Shown: positions 33,700 through 44,232 of the stretch, piece after piece
Numbering within the stretch: the first letter of the stretch is position 1
Layout: every line of letters begins with the position of its first letter
Assembly: GCF_001704415.2 (NCBI RefSeq)
Contig: NC_030817.1
Coordinates: 52,127,550-52,191,549, forward strand
DNA from: Capra hircus
Lineage: Eukaryota > Chordata > Mammalia > Artiodactyla > Bovidae
DNA: 64,000 nt
Direction: 5' to 3'
Made by a program: the position numbers and the translations under genes
Notes under the pieces: model-generated
What the model was told of the DNA's origin: nothing
Databases searched by the model: none
What the model saw: the letters and a program-made list of their open reading frames with translations, nothing else

Positions 33700-35130
33700 T
33701 AATCCACACAGAGCCCATGGTGGGCAGAAGCACACCCTCACTTACTACTAATTCCCACCCTTCCTGAGGGGGTGCTATTCTGACTTTGCATAGTCAAGAA
33801 ACAACCTTTCTTACAGGTGCAACCAAACTATGACCTTAAACGAAAGCATTCGGCCACTCTAACCTGTTTTCTCACCTAAAAGATGGTAGGTGTGACGTAG
33901 GTGTCTCCAAAGTATCTTCTACCTAAAAAATTCTAAAGTGGATGGCATTTATATTCACGAGTGAAACGCCTCTAGTTTTCTTTAGTGTCATCCTTGTGCG
34001 GTATTTTTAACTGAGATTCGTTAACCCCATAGGAAAAAATTTGAAATCATTTTCTCTGCTCTGAAACTGTTTTTTAGAAAAACTGTTTATCCCTTAAAAG
34101 TGTTATAGAACTCACCAGTAAAATCATCTTGACATCTAAATTCACTTCAGTAGAGATGCACAGTATAGAAGTCTACTCAAGGATAGAATCAAAGATCCTA
34201 AATAAAATATAAGTTCCAGGAACTCTTAGTTGTCTCTGTTTTAGGAAGTCTCTAATGGTTACCTTCTCCTCCCCATAATTTTCCCAGTAATAATAAACAG
34301 GTTGTCAGTTTCCTGGACCAATTTCATTTTTTAATGCATACATTGTTTCTGTAATGATTTCCTAGACTTTCCTTTCTTATTCTTAAATTCCTAAAATATA
34401 TCCTAGCATTTAATCAATGATTTTTAAAATTTTCTGTTCCTTACAATCTTTTTTTTTAAAGTGAAGTACAGTTGACTTAAAATACAATTAGTTTCAGATG
34501 TGCAACATAGCAATTCAATATTTTTATAGATTATTTTCTCCTAACCTTTTTTAAAAAAAGAAAATCAACATTCAAAAACAAAATTTGACATTACTTATTT
34601 CAGGTGAATATAATGTGAAAATATGAAGATGAAAAAAAGTACTTTCTTGTGTACACAAAATACTTACTACTTGCACATGACTCTCTTGATTCTACTAGTT
34701 GTTAGAGCCCAATTGGTTAAGCATTAATTTTCAGCTTTTATCTTAATATCAGAAAATAGAATGGCCAAACTACCTTTTATTCCCTACAATACAAGATGAT
34801 TGAGGAAAAACAAGGGAAGGCAAAGAGAGGCACCAGGAATGGGACTAATTATTGATAATGGGACACTATTCTCCCATGCCCTCACTTGGCAATTGGAGGG
34901 GTATTTAATTTAGCCTGTGTGGATGCTACGAACAGATAGCATATTCACCAATTACCAGAATCCCAAGGCTTCCTAAGTGTTATTCATGGTTCAGACAAAT
35001 AGCTGGATTAAAGAGTTATATTGCAGTTTTCTCTGCTTTCACATAAAACTCCCTCTAAAACTAAGACAACAACTCTGGGGGAGATGGACCAGGCTTTTTC
35101 CAGTACTGGCTTGTTTATTTTCTGAAAGCA
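33700..35130. other. Unique non-coding DNA with one L1 scrap
   Basis: 34448-34535 (gtacagttgacttaaaatac, agtttcagatgtgcaacata) is a short minus-strand L1 3'-UTR piece. The rest is AT-rich with nothing recognised. Confidence 0.5.
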
Positions 35131-35134
35131 CCCC

Positions 35135-35837
35135 CCTCGTTTTTTTGGCCACACCCCGCAGCGTGCAGGATCTCAGTTTCCTTATCAGAGATCGAAGCTG
35201 TGAAGCAAACTGTTTACAATAGCCAGGACACAGAAGCAACCTAGATGTCCATCAGCAGACAATGGATAAGAAAGCTATGGTACATATACAGAATGGAATA
35301 TTACTCAGCTATTAAAAAGAATGCATTTGAATCAGTTCTGATGAGGTGGATGAAACGCGAGCCTATTATACAGAGCCAAGTAAGTCAGAAAGAAAAACAC
35401 CAATACAGTATATTAATGCATATATATGGAATTTAGAAAGATGGTAACAATGACCCTATATGCGAGACAGCAAAGAGACAAAGATGTAAAGAACAGACTT
35501 TTGGACTCTGTGGGAGAAGGTGAGGGTGGGATGACTTGAGTGAATAGCATTGGAACATGTATATTATCATATGTGAAATAGATCGCCAGTCTAGGTTCAA
35601 CACATGAGGGTGCTCAGGGCTGGTGCACTGGGATGACCCTGAGGAATGGGATGGGAGGAGGATTGGAAGGGGGGTTCAGGATGGGGAACACATGTACACC
35701 TATGGCTGATTCACGTGAATGTATGGCAAAAACCACCACAATATTGTAAAGTAATTAGCCTCTAATTAAAATAAATAAATTTTTTAAAAGAGAGAGAAAA
35801 AAAGTCTTAACCACTGGATCACCAGGAAAGTCTTTCA
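35135..35837 (-). repeat. CHR-type SINE split by an L1
   Basis: ggccacaccccgcagcgtgc to atcagagatcgaagc (35139-35194) and cttaaccactggatcaccag (35805-35824) are the two halves of one minus-strand SINE. The L1 at 35206-35803 separates them, and a few central bases appear lost. Confidence 0.82.
35206..35803 (+). mobile_element. L1 LINE, 5'-truncated 0.6 kb copy
   Basis: Encodes the last L1 ORF2 residues (IRKLWYIYRMEYYSAIKKNAFES, about 35267-35340), then the 3' UTR (cttttggactctgtgggaga, gaatgtatggcaaaaaccac) and A-rich tail. Closely related to 24020-24550. No clear TSD, since a stretch of the target SINE is missing. Confidence 0.93.
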
Positions 35838-35839
35838 AA

Positions 35840-36425
35840 TGTAGCTAAAAACACATGGTCTTAGTACTTCCTAACACATTTGAATATCACTTTATAGTAT
35901 GCAAGACACTTTTATGTAATTAGAATTATTTGATTCCTGGAGTCTTTTTTCCTACTGAGATTCTTAGCAAAAGTTTGGCTCCTACTTCTAAATCCCTCAT
36001 TCTGCTAAGCAGAATTGCAATATTTCTCTCCTCTTTTCACTTTTAACTGTGCTTTCTAGATCTTTAGGAAGAGGAAGTGCATCATTGAGCATCTGGCCAC
36101 TATCAGGGATCTATTGAGAAGTACAACTGCAGGGTATATCCTGCTACCAAAACATCTGGTCCAGCTTCTTCGGCCCCTTCTGCACCCATGGGCTATGAAT
36201 CTTCAGAATGATGACCCAATGGTCCAAGCCACTCTATTAATGACAAAAAAAGAACTAAGAAGAGTATACTTAAGACATTGGTGGCTGGTATTTTCCTTTT
36301 TAACAACAACAACAAAAAATACATTCATTAAAAACAGAATGAACCAAATGCTACAATTCCTACTTACTCAAGTAAATGAGATTCTTATTTTAATTTTGTG
36401 GGTTGTAACATGATATCCATTAAAT
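35840..36425. other. Unique non-coding DNA
   Basis: A 99-codon frame at 36114-36413 has no recognised domain; taken as chance. Confidence 0.5.
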
Positions 36426-36429
36426 TATT

Positions 36430-37290
36430 TTTAAAAATGAAAAAAAAAATTAGTATTTTTAAAAGACAATGTTATAGAAAAGATCCCATTCAAACTAGGA
36501 GCAAAAGTTATAAAATACCAATAATATGCTTAATAAAAATGTAAGGGACTTTTCTGGCAGTCCAGTTGGTAAGAATTGGTTCTTCCAATGCAGGGGATGC
36601 AGGTTCAATCCCTGCTCAGGGAACTAAGATCCCACGTGCCATGCAATATGGCCAGAAAAATTATATATTAAAAAAATGTGATAGAACCATGTATGAAAAA
36701 AAATAGGATTTACTGAAGGTCTTAAAAGAAAAAAACTGATGGAGATGTTCACTGTGTTTATAGATTTAAAAAGATGTGGCTATAAAAATGTTCACCTTTC
36801 CAAATTCCCTCCATAGTCTATAAAACTACAGTCTAAGTTCTAATGAGATTTTCTTCTGGAACTTTGACATGTTGATCCTAAATTCTATCTGCAAGAGTAA
36901 ATGAAGATGAATTGCCAAGAATTCATTTAAGAGGAATATAATTAGGGAGGTCTTACCCAAACAAACATGAAAACATATTCTAAAACTAGAGTAATTACAT
37001 AGTCTGGTATTGGTAACTAGTTCAAGAATAGAGAAAAGGGTCAAAGAACAGAGATGCTAGAAATAAATTACATATGTGAATTTAATATAGGATAGAGGTG
37101 GCATTTCAGAACAGAACATGAAGATTGCATTATTTAAAAATTTATTTTTAGAACCATTAAATATCCATTGAAAAAAGTTATATGACCCTTCATACCAGAT
37201 AAGTAAATTTCAGATGACACAAGGAGTTCAACTTCAAAAATATAGAAACATTCTAGAGAAAATATGTACATGATTATCTAATTTGGGGGT
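36430..37290 (+). mobile_element. Ancient L1 (L1M-like) ORF2 remnant split by a SINE
   Basis: Runs such as caaaagttataaaataccaa, aagaggaatataattaggg, gtaattacatagtctggtat and taaatatccattgaaaaa follow the L1 ORF2 order at low identity. The CHR SINE at 36544-36678 interrupts it. Confidence 0.65.
36544..36678 (+). repeat. CHR-type tRNA-derived SINE
   Basis: Head gggacttttctggcagtcca, B-box gttcaatccctgctcaggga, short A tail. aaaaatgt flanks both sides. Confidence 0.9.
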
Positions 37291-37399
37291 AAGAAAGACA
37301 ACAGGGTAAAGAACAACCACCACCACCTCCACAAAGAAAAAGACCCATTGCTTATGAATCCAGACCTCCAGTACTTTCCAGAGAGTTGTAGATCAGCCA

Positions 37400-37500
37400 C
37401 TGGGAAAGTGGAATCATTTGGAACCCTTGTGAAAACTATATTCCTGAGCCTCATCCCAAACCTGCTGGATCACCTTCCCAGGTGAATGTGATACCCCACG
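37400..37500 (+). mobile_element. Possible MER5-type hAT fragment
   Basis: aatcatttggaacccttgtg, tcctgagcctcatcccaaac, ctggatcaccttccc resemble the MER5 order at low identity. Confidence 0.35.
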
Positions 37501-37865
37501 ATATGTCAGAGGCCTCTGGTCCAGGGTACACCACCAAAGTGGAGAAGGGGAAAGAAAGATTCAGGTTACAAGGCATTCACCAGGCTACAACAGCCTTGCC
37601 ATCACTGAAGGCTCCCAGGTGTTGTACATACAATGGTTCCTCTCTTGTAAAGTCCCCGGGAACTATTTTCCTTTTTAAGGAAGTCGGCTGTATTAAACAA
37701 ATTTCTCCCCCATCCCTCTCCTTTCTTCACACCAAAAAAAAAAGCCCCCAAGCCTCTTAATTTCAGTCATTTGCTGCAGCATGGCAAAAATACATCCTGG
37801 TCAGTTTGCTTTAGACATTGCATCAAATTATGGCACAGTCATCAATTCTTAAATATCTATTCACA

Positions 37866-38010
37866 GTGACTCTCAGCACTGGCTTCTTTTAGAGTCACCC
37901 AGGAAGCTTTGAAAAGTCATACAGTGCACCTGAGTTCCACCCCCAGGGAACCTCGATTTCAACTGGTCTAGGATTGACAGTTTTTAGAAAGATCCACAGG
38001 TGCTTCTTAA
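37866..38010 (+). mobile_element. hAT-Charlie MITE (MER5/MER20-like)
   Basis: ctctcagcactggcttcttt, agtcacccaggaagctttga, gttccacccccagggaacct, tcaactggtctaggattg. Confidence 0.55.
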
Positions 38011-38346
38011 CTGGACGGAGATCACTGGCCATGCCCAGAAACAACCCCTGCTCTCTGGAGTTCCACACCTTAATAAGACACAGAATCTGACTGCTCCAAT
38101 ACAAGGTAAGCTTGCTGTATGAGACAAGAGCATTCCAGGCAACGTGCCACGGATCTATGGGAGAGGAGTGTGCCTGGGAAGACTTCTTTAAGGGAATGGG
38201 ATTTTGTGGAGCCTTGACCTAGAAAGTTGTCTGAGACTTGGGCAGGGAGAGGTGGCACCCAGGCAGAGGAGTAAAAAAGGATCATCAGGAACCTTATTTG
38301 GTTAGTAACTACTTCATTGTCCCCCATAACTCCTCATATGAACATT

Positions 38347-38385
<39 letters not shown>
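38347..38385 (+). repeat. (TA)n microsatellite
   Basis: About 16 TA units followed by a short (CA) run. Likely length-polymorphic. A second TA/CA-rich tract lies at 38660-38710. Confidence 0.93.
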
Positions 38386-38387
<2 letters not shown>

Positions 38388-38397
38388 TTATTATACC

Positions 38398-38626
38398 ATG
38401 CATGTGTGGGTGCTAAGTCACTTCAGTTGTGTCCAACTCTTTGCGACCCTATGGACTGTAGCCCACCAGACTCTTCTGTCCATGAGACTCTCCAGGCAAG
38501 AATACTGGAGTGGGTTGCCATTTCTTTCTCCAGGGGATCACCCTGACCCAGGGATTGAACCCATGTCTTTTATATCTCCTGCCTTGGCAGGTAAGTTCTT
38601 TACCACTAGTGCCATTTGGGAAACTC
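38398..38626 (-). repeat. Bov-tA SINE
   Basis: Complement starts gggagtttcccaaatggcac and keeps all blocks. It sits immediately beside the (TA)n tract. Confidence 0.93.
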
Positions 38627-38735
38627 CCTTAGTACACTATAATATTATAGTAAATACTATATGTCATATATATATACACATACACACATATACTATATAC
38701 ATATATATGCCTCCCTCATTATTTCTTGCAATTAT

Positions 38736-38946
38736 TTTTGTCTTTTTAAAATCTATTTTTAATTTGAGGATAATTACTTTACAATATTGTGTTGGGTTTC
38801 TACCATACATCAACATGAGTCAGCCATAGGTATACATATATTTCCTCCCTCTTGAACTTCCCTCCCACCTTCCACCCCATCCCACCCCTCTACATTGTCA
38901 CGGAACACTGGATTTGAGCTCCTTATGTCAGACAGCAAATTCCCGC
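38736..38946 (-). mobile_element. Short L1 3'-UTR insertion with 16 bp TSD
   Basis: Complement of an L1 3' UTR (tttgaggataattactttac, caacatgagtcagccatagg, cttccctcccaccttccacc) with a T-rich left end. tatttcttgcaattat at 38720-38735 and 38947-38962 is a perfect 16 bp TSD. Only about 210 bp were reverse transcribed. Confidence 0.95.
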
Positions 38947-38964
38947 TATTTCTTGCAATTATAA

Positions 38965-39722
38965 TCTTCCAACTTATAAGGCTTTTGTCATGTGTATGAA
39001 ATGGATTTAATCATGTGTTCATCATGCTTCTAGACAAGGCTGTGCTTCCTCCTCCCAGCCTGGGGATAAAGCAGAGAAGGATGTCTTTCTCCCACCCTGG
39101 TAATGCACTTCCAACAATCCATCATGTACAAAAGGGTGAACTGAACTTATTATACTCCGAAAATTCAAATACAATAAGCCTACTTCATATTACCCAGCCA
39201 ATTAGAGAGGAAGGTGATGAGACATTTTGCCAAGAACTTTTCAAACAGCCAAGCTGACCTGTCCAAATTCAACAAATACATTACTAATAAACTTCATTCT
39301 GCGATCTCTCTTCCCTGCCATTTGTTCCTCTCCAAATCAGTAGATGTCAAAGTCTGAAGTTGGGCAGAGGAAGCTGAGATGTGTCTGTTTCCCTGAAACA
39401 TTTCTAACCTTACTCAATTGATCCCAATTTGGATGTATTTCCTTAACAAACTGTCTTTGAGTTACATGTTGCCTATTAAGAGACTGGAGATAAGTGGTAT
39501 GGTTCCCCTAAAGTCTAGTCAGCCAAGACTTGAAAAATGCTAATGTACTACCTATATTGGGGATAGTTGTCTCTAGCTTTGGGGGGAGGCGGGAGAGCCA
39601 GGAGGAGGGGTATCTAGTATCAAGCTTCAGCCTTGATAGGATTGTGAAACTTTACATACTCTCAGGGACTGGATTCAAAGCATGTTATAATATTCAATTT
39701 TTTGGTAACAGAGTTCAAATTT
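38965..39722. other. Unique non-coding DNA
   Basis: Chance frame at 39015-39257; nothing recognised. Confidence 0.5.
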
Positions 39723-39950
39723 GGGGCTTCCCAGGTGGCACAATGGTAAAGAATCCACCTGCCAATACAGGAGACACAAGAGACATGCATTTGATACCTG
39801 GGTCAGGAAGATCCCCCAGGGGGAGGAAATGGCAATCCACTCCAGTATTTTTGCCTGGGAAATCCCATGGACAGTGGAGCCTGGCGGGCTACAGTCCATA
39901 GGGTCACAAAGGGTCAGACACAATTGAGCAACTGAGCGCACACACACGCA
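39723..39950 (+). repeat. Bov-tA SINE
   Basis: Head ggggcttcccaggtggcaca, a short internal duplication (gagacacaagagacatgc), end gcaactgagcgcacacac. A (CA) tail follows. Confidence 0.93.
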
Positions 39951-40185
39951 TAGTTCATTTACAATATTGTGTTAATTTCAGATGTTATATCATATATATA
40001 TATATACCTAACACGTATGTATATATCTGTACTTGTTTCTCGATTTTTCGATTATAGTTTATTACAAGATATTGAACATAGTTCCCTGCACTGTACAGAA
40101 AATCCTTGTATTGGTAAAACTGCTGTATTGGTAGCGTTCATCTGTTAATCTCATCCTCCCAGTTCATCCCCCAGCAACGTTCTTA
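39951..40185 (-). mobile_element. L1 3'-UTR fragment
   Basis: Complement of the L1 3' UTR: ttacaatattgtgttaattt, gtttattacaagatattgaa, gttccctgcactgtacagaa. Confidence 0.78.
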
Positions 40186-40200
40186 TTAATACTCAATGTA

Positions 40201-40461
40201 GGCTTCCCTGGTGGCTCAGTGGTAAAGAATTTGCCAGGAGACATGGGTTCAATCCCTGGGTCAGGAAGAACTCCCATGCCTCGGAGCAACTAAGCTCCTG
40301 CGCAATAGCTGTTGGGCCTGTGCTCTAGAGTCCTGAAGGTCACACCCCAGAGCCGTGCAACAAGAGAAGCCCCTGCAATGAGAAACCACCACAACTAGAG
40401 AGGAGCCTGTAACAAAGACTCAGCACAACCAAAAAGGAATAAGTAAAATTATGTTTTAAAT
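40201..40461 (+). repeat. Long CHR-type SINE (CHRL-like) with TSD
   Basis: Head ggcttccctggtggctcagt, body with gcaacaagagaagcccctgc and tail. aatactcaatgta at 40188-40200 and aatgctcaatgta at 40462-40474 form a 13 bp TSD with one mismatch. Confidence 0.92.
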
Positions 40462-40543
40462 AATGCTCAATGTATCACCACCAGAAAAGAGAAGAAAAAC
40501 TAATCTCATTTCCTTTTTTAAATAAATTAAACTGAAGTAGTTG

Positions 40544-40617
40544 CTGTTCAGTTGCTAAGTTGTGTCCGACTCTTTGTGACCCCCAAGGACTGTAGCCCAC
40601 CCTGCTCCTCTGTCCTC
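40544..40617 (-). repeat. Bov-A fragment
   Basis: ttcagttgctaagttgtgtc, gactctttgtgaccc, gactgtagcccaccctgctc, then the homology ends. Confidence 0.85.
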
Positions 40618-40619
40618 AG

Positions 40620-41104
40620 TGCCAGGAAACAATGAGGGGGAAAACACCTCTTTCCTGATCACCAGGCAGGCTCCTGCCTCTGGCTCAGGGTGGAACAAAT
40701 CTACTACAGTTGCCCGAGGTGGCTCCTGAGTCACCTCCACACCCCTGCTGAGGACACACTGAGTCATGGTGGCATTAACTGCTAGGAGCATACTTGAAGT
40801 ATGCAAACTGGAGTTTTAAGAACTGAGCAGAAGAAAAAGAAGGGACATAAAACTCAAAAAAGGACCAAGTTCATAGCATCCATCAGTCAAAAAACCATAG
40901 ACGACAGAAAGAGAAACTAACTCGGTGATACCGTCTCTGCGCCCAGGGATCCTAGGCATTCCTTCCCGGGAGACATGCCTGATGCGCAAGCAACCATAAT
41001 ACTCCACAGAAGTGCTATGGAAAAGCTGTGAAGGACCGGGAATGAGGAGGGCTCACAGGAACACAAAAGCCCAAAGGGAAAGATGGGAAATTCTGAGTGG
41101 TTCT
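40620..41104. other. Unique non-coding DNA
   Basis: Nothing recognised; chance frames on the minus strand. Confidence 0.5.
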
Positions 41105-41308
41105 GCTGTTGTTTAGTTGCCAAGTCACGTCAAACTCGGCGACCCCATGGACTGTAGCCCACCAGACTCCTCTGTCCATGCGATGGTCAAGCAAGAATAC
41201 AAGAGTTGCGATTTCCTTCTCCAGGAGATCTTCCTGATCTGGGGATCAAACCCGCATCTCCTGCATCAGCAGGGGGATTCTTTACTACTCAGCTACCAGG
41301 GAAGCCCC
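41105..41308 (-). repeat. Bov-tA SINE
   Basis: Complement starts ggggcttccctggtagctga. Diverged, with small losses in the Bov-A part (catgcgatggtcaagcaaga). Confidence 0.9.
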
Positions 41309-41639
41309 TCTGAGGTGTATAAAGACACATAAACCATTCCTGATCTCAAGGGGCTTATAGTCTCTCTGGAGAGTATGACTCATATACACACAGACAGCAA
41401 TGCAAGATAACAAGTTATTAAGTACCAAATAAAATAAATAACTCCAAGACTTGGGCGAGGACGAGAAGAAGGAGTGATACTGGTGAGTCAAATCAAAGGT
41501 TTTCCAGGAAATGAGACTTTATTTGGACCTCAAAGTTTTTGATAAATGACAAGAAAGGGAAAGGAAGTCCAGTCATGGAAACTGGCCTGACCAAGGAGTA
41601 TATTCCAGCCAGGCTATACAATATGGACATGAAAATCAG

Positions 41640-41935
41640 CTCATCATTCATTCATCCAATCAATTTTTACCGAGCACCTACAGCATGCAGGCTGGCTTCC
41701 TAGGTGGTGCTAGTGGTCAAGAGTCCACTGCAACACAGAAGATGCAAGAGACTAGAGTTCGATCCCTGGATCAGGAAGATCCCCTGGAGGGGGAAATGGC
41801 AACCCATTCCAGTATTTTCTCCTGGAAAATTTCATGGACAGAGGAGCCTGGCAGGCTATAGTTAATGGGGCTACAGAGAGTCAGACACAACTGAGTGACT
41901 GAATGTGGGCACTATGCTAAGAGCTAATACTGCAG
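41640..41935 (+). repeat. L2-like repeat split by Bov-tA
   Basis: cattcattcatccaatcaat then ttaccgagcacctacagcat on the left, and gggcactatgctaagagcta (41907-41926) on the right, are consecutive parts of the ancient repeat. The Bov-tA at 41692-41906 lies between. Confidence 0.55.
41692..41906 (+). repeat. Bov-tA SINE
   Basis: ggcttcctaggtggtgctag to acacaactgagtgactgaat; complete but diverged. Confidence 0.9.
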
Positions 41936-41939
41936 TCTA

Positions 41940-42523
41940 TGCATTCGGGTGGCCCTTATCAACTCTCCATATTCCAGAAGGACTACTGGAAAATAAGAGT
42001 TGGACAGAGACAGCCTGGAATAGATTTGAGACAGAACTGCATGTTGGGCTAAAGCCTATTCTCAGTAAGAGCTGAGAATTTTTGAGTAAGAGTGACAGGT
42101 GCAAAGCTCTATTTACCAGGAAGATGATTCTGGCAATGCAGTTTCTGTGAACTACAGGGAGAAGAGTGAAGATCACTTAAGAAACTCTTGGACGGTCCCA
42201 GTGTAAGACAATGCAGATTGAAACTAGCACAACAGCTGTGAAGAGGAAGGCAGAGCCATATGAAGACATACTCATGGGGCTTGGGAACCAACAGGAATCT
42301 GGAAGGGAGAGGGAAAACAGACAAGGACCCTGATGTCTCCAGGCTAGGTGTCTGAGGGAATTCTAAAAGAGAAACCACTTAGGAGGGGAAGGCTAGGTAC
42401 ACTTCCTCCAGCCTCAGGGCTGGAATATTCTGGAGGCTGGGCACTCTAACCTGGAACCCATCTATCTCCTGCCTCAGGCTCTCTTCAATGCGTTTCTCTC
42501 TTTTCACACCATTGATATTCTCC
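41940..42523. other. Unique non-coding DNA
   Basis: Nothing recognised. Confidence 0.5.
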
Positions 42524-42535
42524 AGTCTGGATCTC

Positions 42536-42983
42536 AAGGCTATGGTTTTTCCAGTAGTCATGTATGGATGTGAGAGTTGGACTGTGAAGAAAGCTGAGCG
42601 CCAAAGAATTGATGCTTTTGAACTGTGGTGTTGGAGAAGACTCTTGAGGGTCCCTTGGAGTGCAAGGAGATCCAACCAGCCCATTCTAAAGGAGATCAGC
42701 CCTGGGTGTTCACTGGAAGGACTGATGCTAAAGGTGAAACTCCAATACTTTGGCCACATCATGTGAAGAGTTGACTCATTGGAAAAGACTCTGATGCTGG
42801 GAGGGATTGAGGGCAGGAGGAGAAGGGGACAACGGAGGATGAGATGGCTGGATGGCATCACTGACTCGATGGACATGAGTTTGAGTAAATTCCAGGAGTT
42901 GGTGATGGACAGGGAGGCCTGGCATGCTACGATGCATGGGGTCCCAAAGAGTCGGACACGACTGAGCAACTGAACTGAACTGA
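42536..42983 (+). mobile_element. BovB LINE 3' end with 12 bp TSD
   Basis: Reads VVMYGCESWTVKKAERQRID and on to the tgaactgaactga tail, with one stop near 42764. agtctggatctc at 42524-42535 and 42984-42995 is a perfect TSD. 5'-truncated to about 450 bp. Confidence 0.96.
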
Positions 42984-42999
42984 AGTCTGGATCTCTTTC

Positions 43000-43455
43000 T
43001 TCCTTCCCCAGCCTGATAAAATCTGCTCTCAGGCAGCTTTAGAAGATTAGACAGACTAGTTCACAGTGACATGTCATTAACTGGCAAATGCAGTAGTCCT
43101 CAAAGGAACCAGTAAGAGCAGAAAGCTCAACATCAACAGCAGCCCTAGAGGAGACAACCCGAGTGGAAAGTTTTCCAGGCATTCTGCAGAGAACCACCAT
43201 TCCCATGTGTCTATTCAGGACAGCCATCTCTGGAACTACCTGAGAAAAACCTTTTCCCTCAGTCCCACCCCTGAGCATAACCCTGACATTTTTGCTTCAG
43301 CAGGATAATTAGAGACTATTGATTGCATTCCTGAAAGTTCAAGGTGTCCAACTGCATCCTTAACCTTGGGAGGTGATCTCCTGGAGGACAGCCATCAGAA
43401 TTTCCCAGGGGGCGGCGTGTGTTTACAATCATGTTACCTTGCTTGGGTTGCAATG
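43000..43455. other. Unique non-coding DNA
   Basis: Nothing recognised. Confidence 0.5.
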
Positions 43456-43459
43456 CTCC

Positions 43460-43585
43460 AAAGCAGTGCTTTGCAATCACCTAGAAATCTTACTAAAATA
43501 CAGAATCAGTAGGTCTGGGGGGTGGGAGGACAGGGTGGGCTGAAGTTCTGCAGTCCTAACATCCCAAGTGATGCCCATGCTGCCT
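43460..43585 (+). mobile_element. hAT-Charlie MITE (MER5-type)
   Basis: gcaatcacctagaaatctta, aatacagaatcagtaggtct, ggggggtggga, ccaagtgatgcccatgctgc. Confidence 0.65.
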
Positions 43586-43639
43586 TGATATACTTGAGTA
43601 CCTGTCTAGGATAGACAGCTCCTCTCCAAAGCAGATCTT

Positions 43640-43745
43640 AGATTCCGGTGACCCCGAATTTAAATCCCTCCTCTGATACTTTTCAGATGGATGACTTTGA
43701 GTAGGTTACTTCACTCATACATTGTTTCCTCTTCTGTAAACCAAG
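43640..43745 (-). repeat. MIR fragment
   Basis: tttaaatccctcctctgata, gactttgagtaggttacttc, gtttcctcttctgtaaac. Ends at the Bov-tA insertion. Confidence 0.6.
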
Positions 43746-43754
43746 AAAAATAAT

Positions 43755-43974
43755 CTGTGTGTATGTGTGTGCTCACTTGTCTCTGACTCTTTTGCAACCC
43801 TGTGGACTATAGCCTGCCAGGCTCCTCTGGCCAAAAGATTTTCCAGGCAAGAATACTGGAGTGGGTTGCCATTTCCTTCTCCAGGGGATCTTCCCGACCG
43901 AGGGATCAAACCCACATCTCTCGTACTCCCTGCATTGGCAAAAGGATTCTTAACTGCAGCCACCTGGGAAGCCC
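43755..43974 (-). repeat. Bov-tA SINE with TSD
   Basis: Complement starts gggcttcccaggtggctgca. aagaaaaataat at 43743-43754 and aagggaaataat at 43975-43986 form a 12 bp TSD with two mismatches. Confidence 0.93.
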
Positions 43975-44232
43975 AAGGGAAATAATACTTATCTCAAAAG
44001 AGGTACAAATGCTGGATGATCCAGAGGGGCTCCACAATAACTGTTAATTTCAATAGCAGATTCCCTACTCTTCAGCGGTGTAGATAACTGTTAAATTCAC
44101 AGCCTAACCTCCTGCCCCATCCCCCCAATGCTAATGTCTCTAGAAGAAATTACTAAGAATGCAAAAGTCAGAAAACCCTCGGAAACTAGAAAAGCCATAG
44201 AAAAGTCTTTATCATCATGTAATCTTGCATAA

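Noticed and set aside
38347..38710. TA-rich tracts as a possible origin or matrix attachment site
   Set aside because: A simple (TA)n microsatellite next to a SINE explains them; no further signal.
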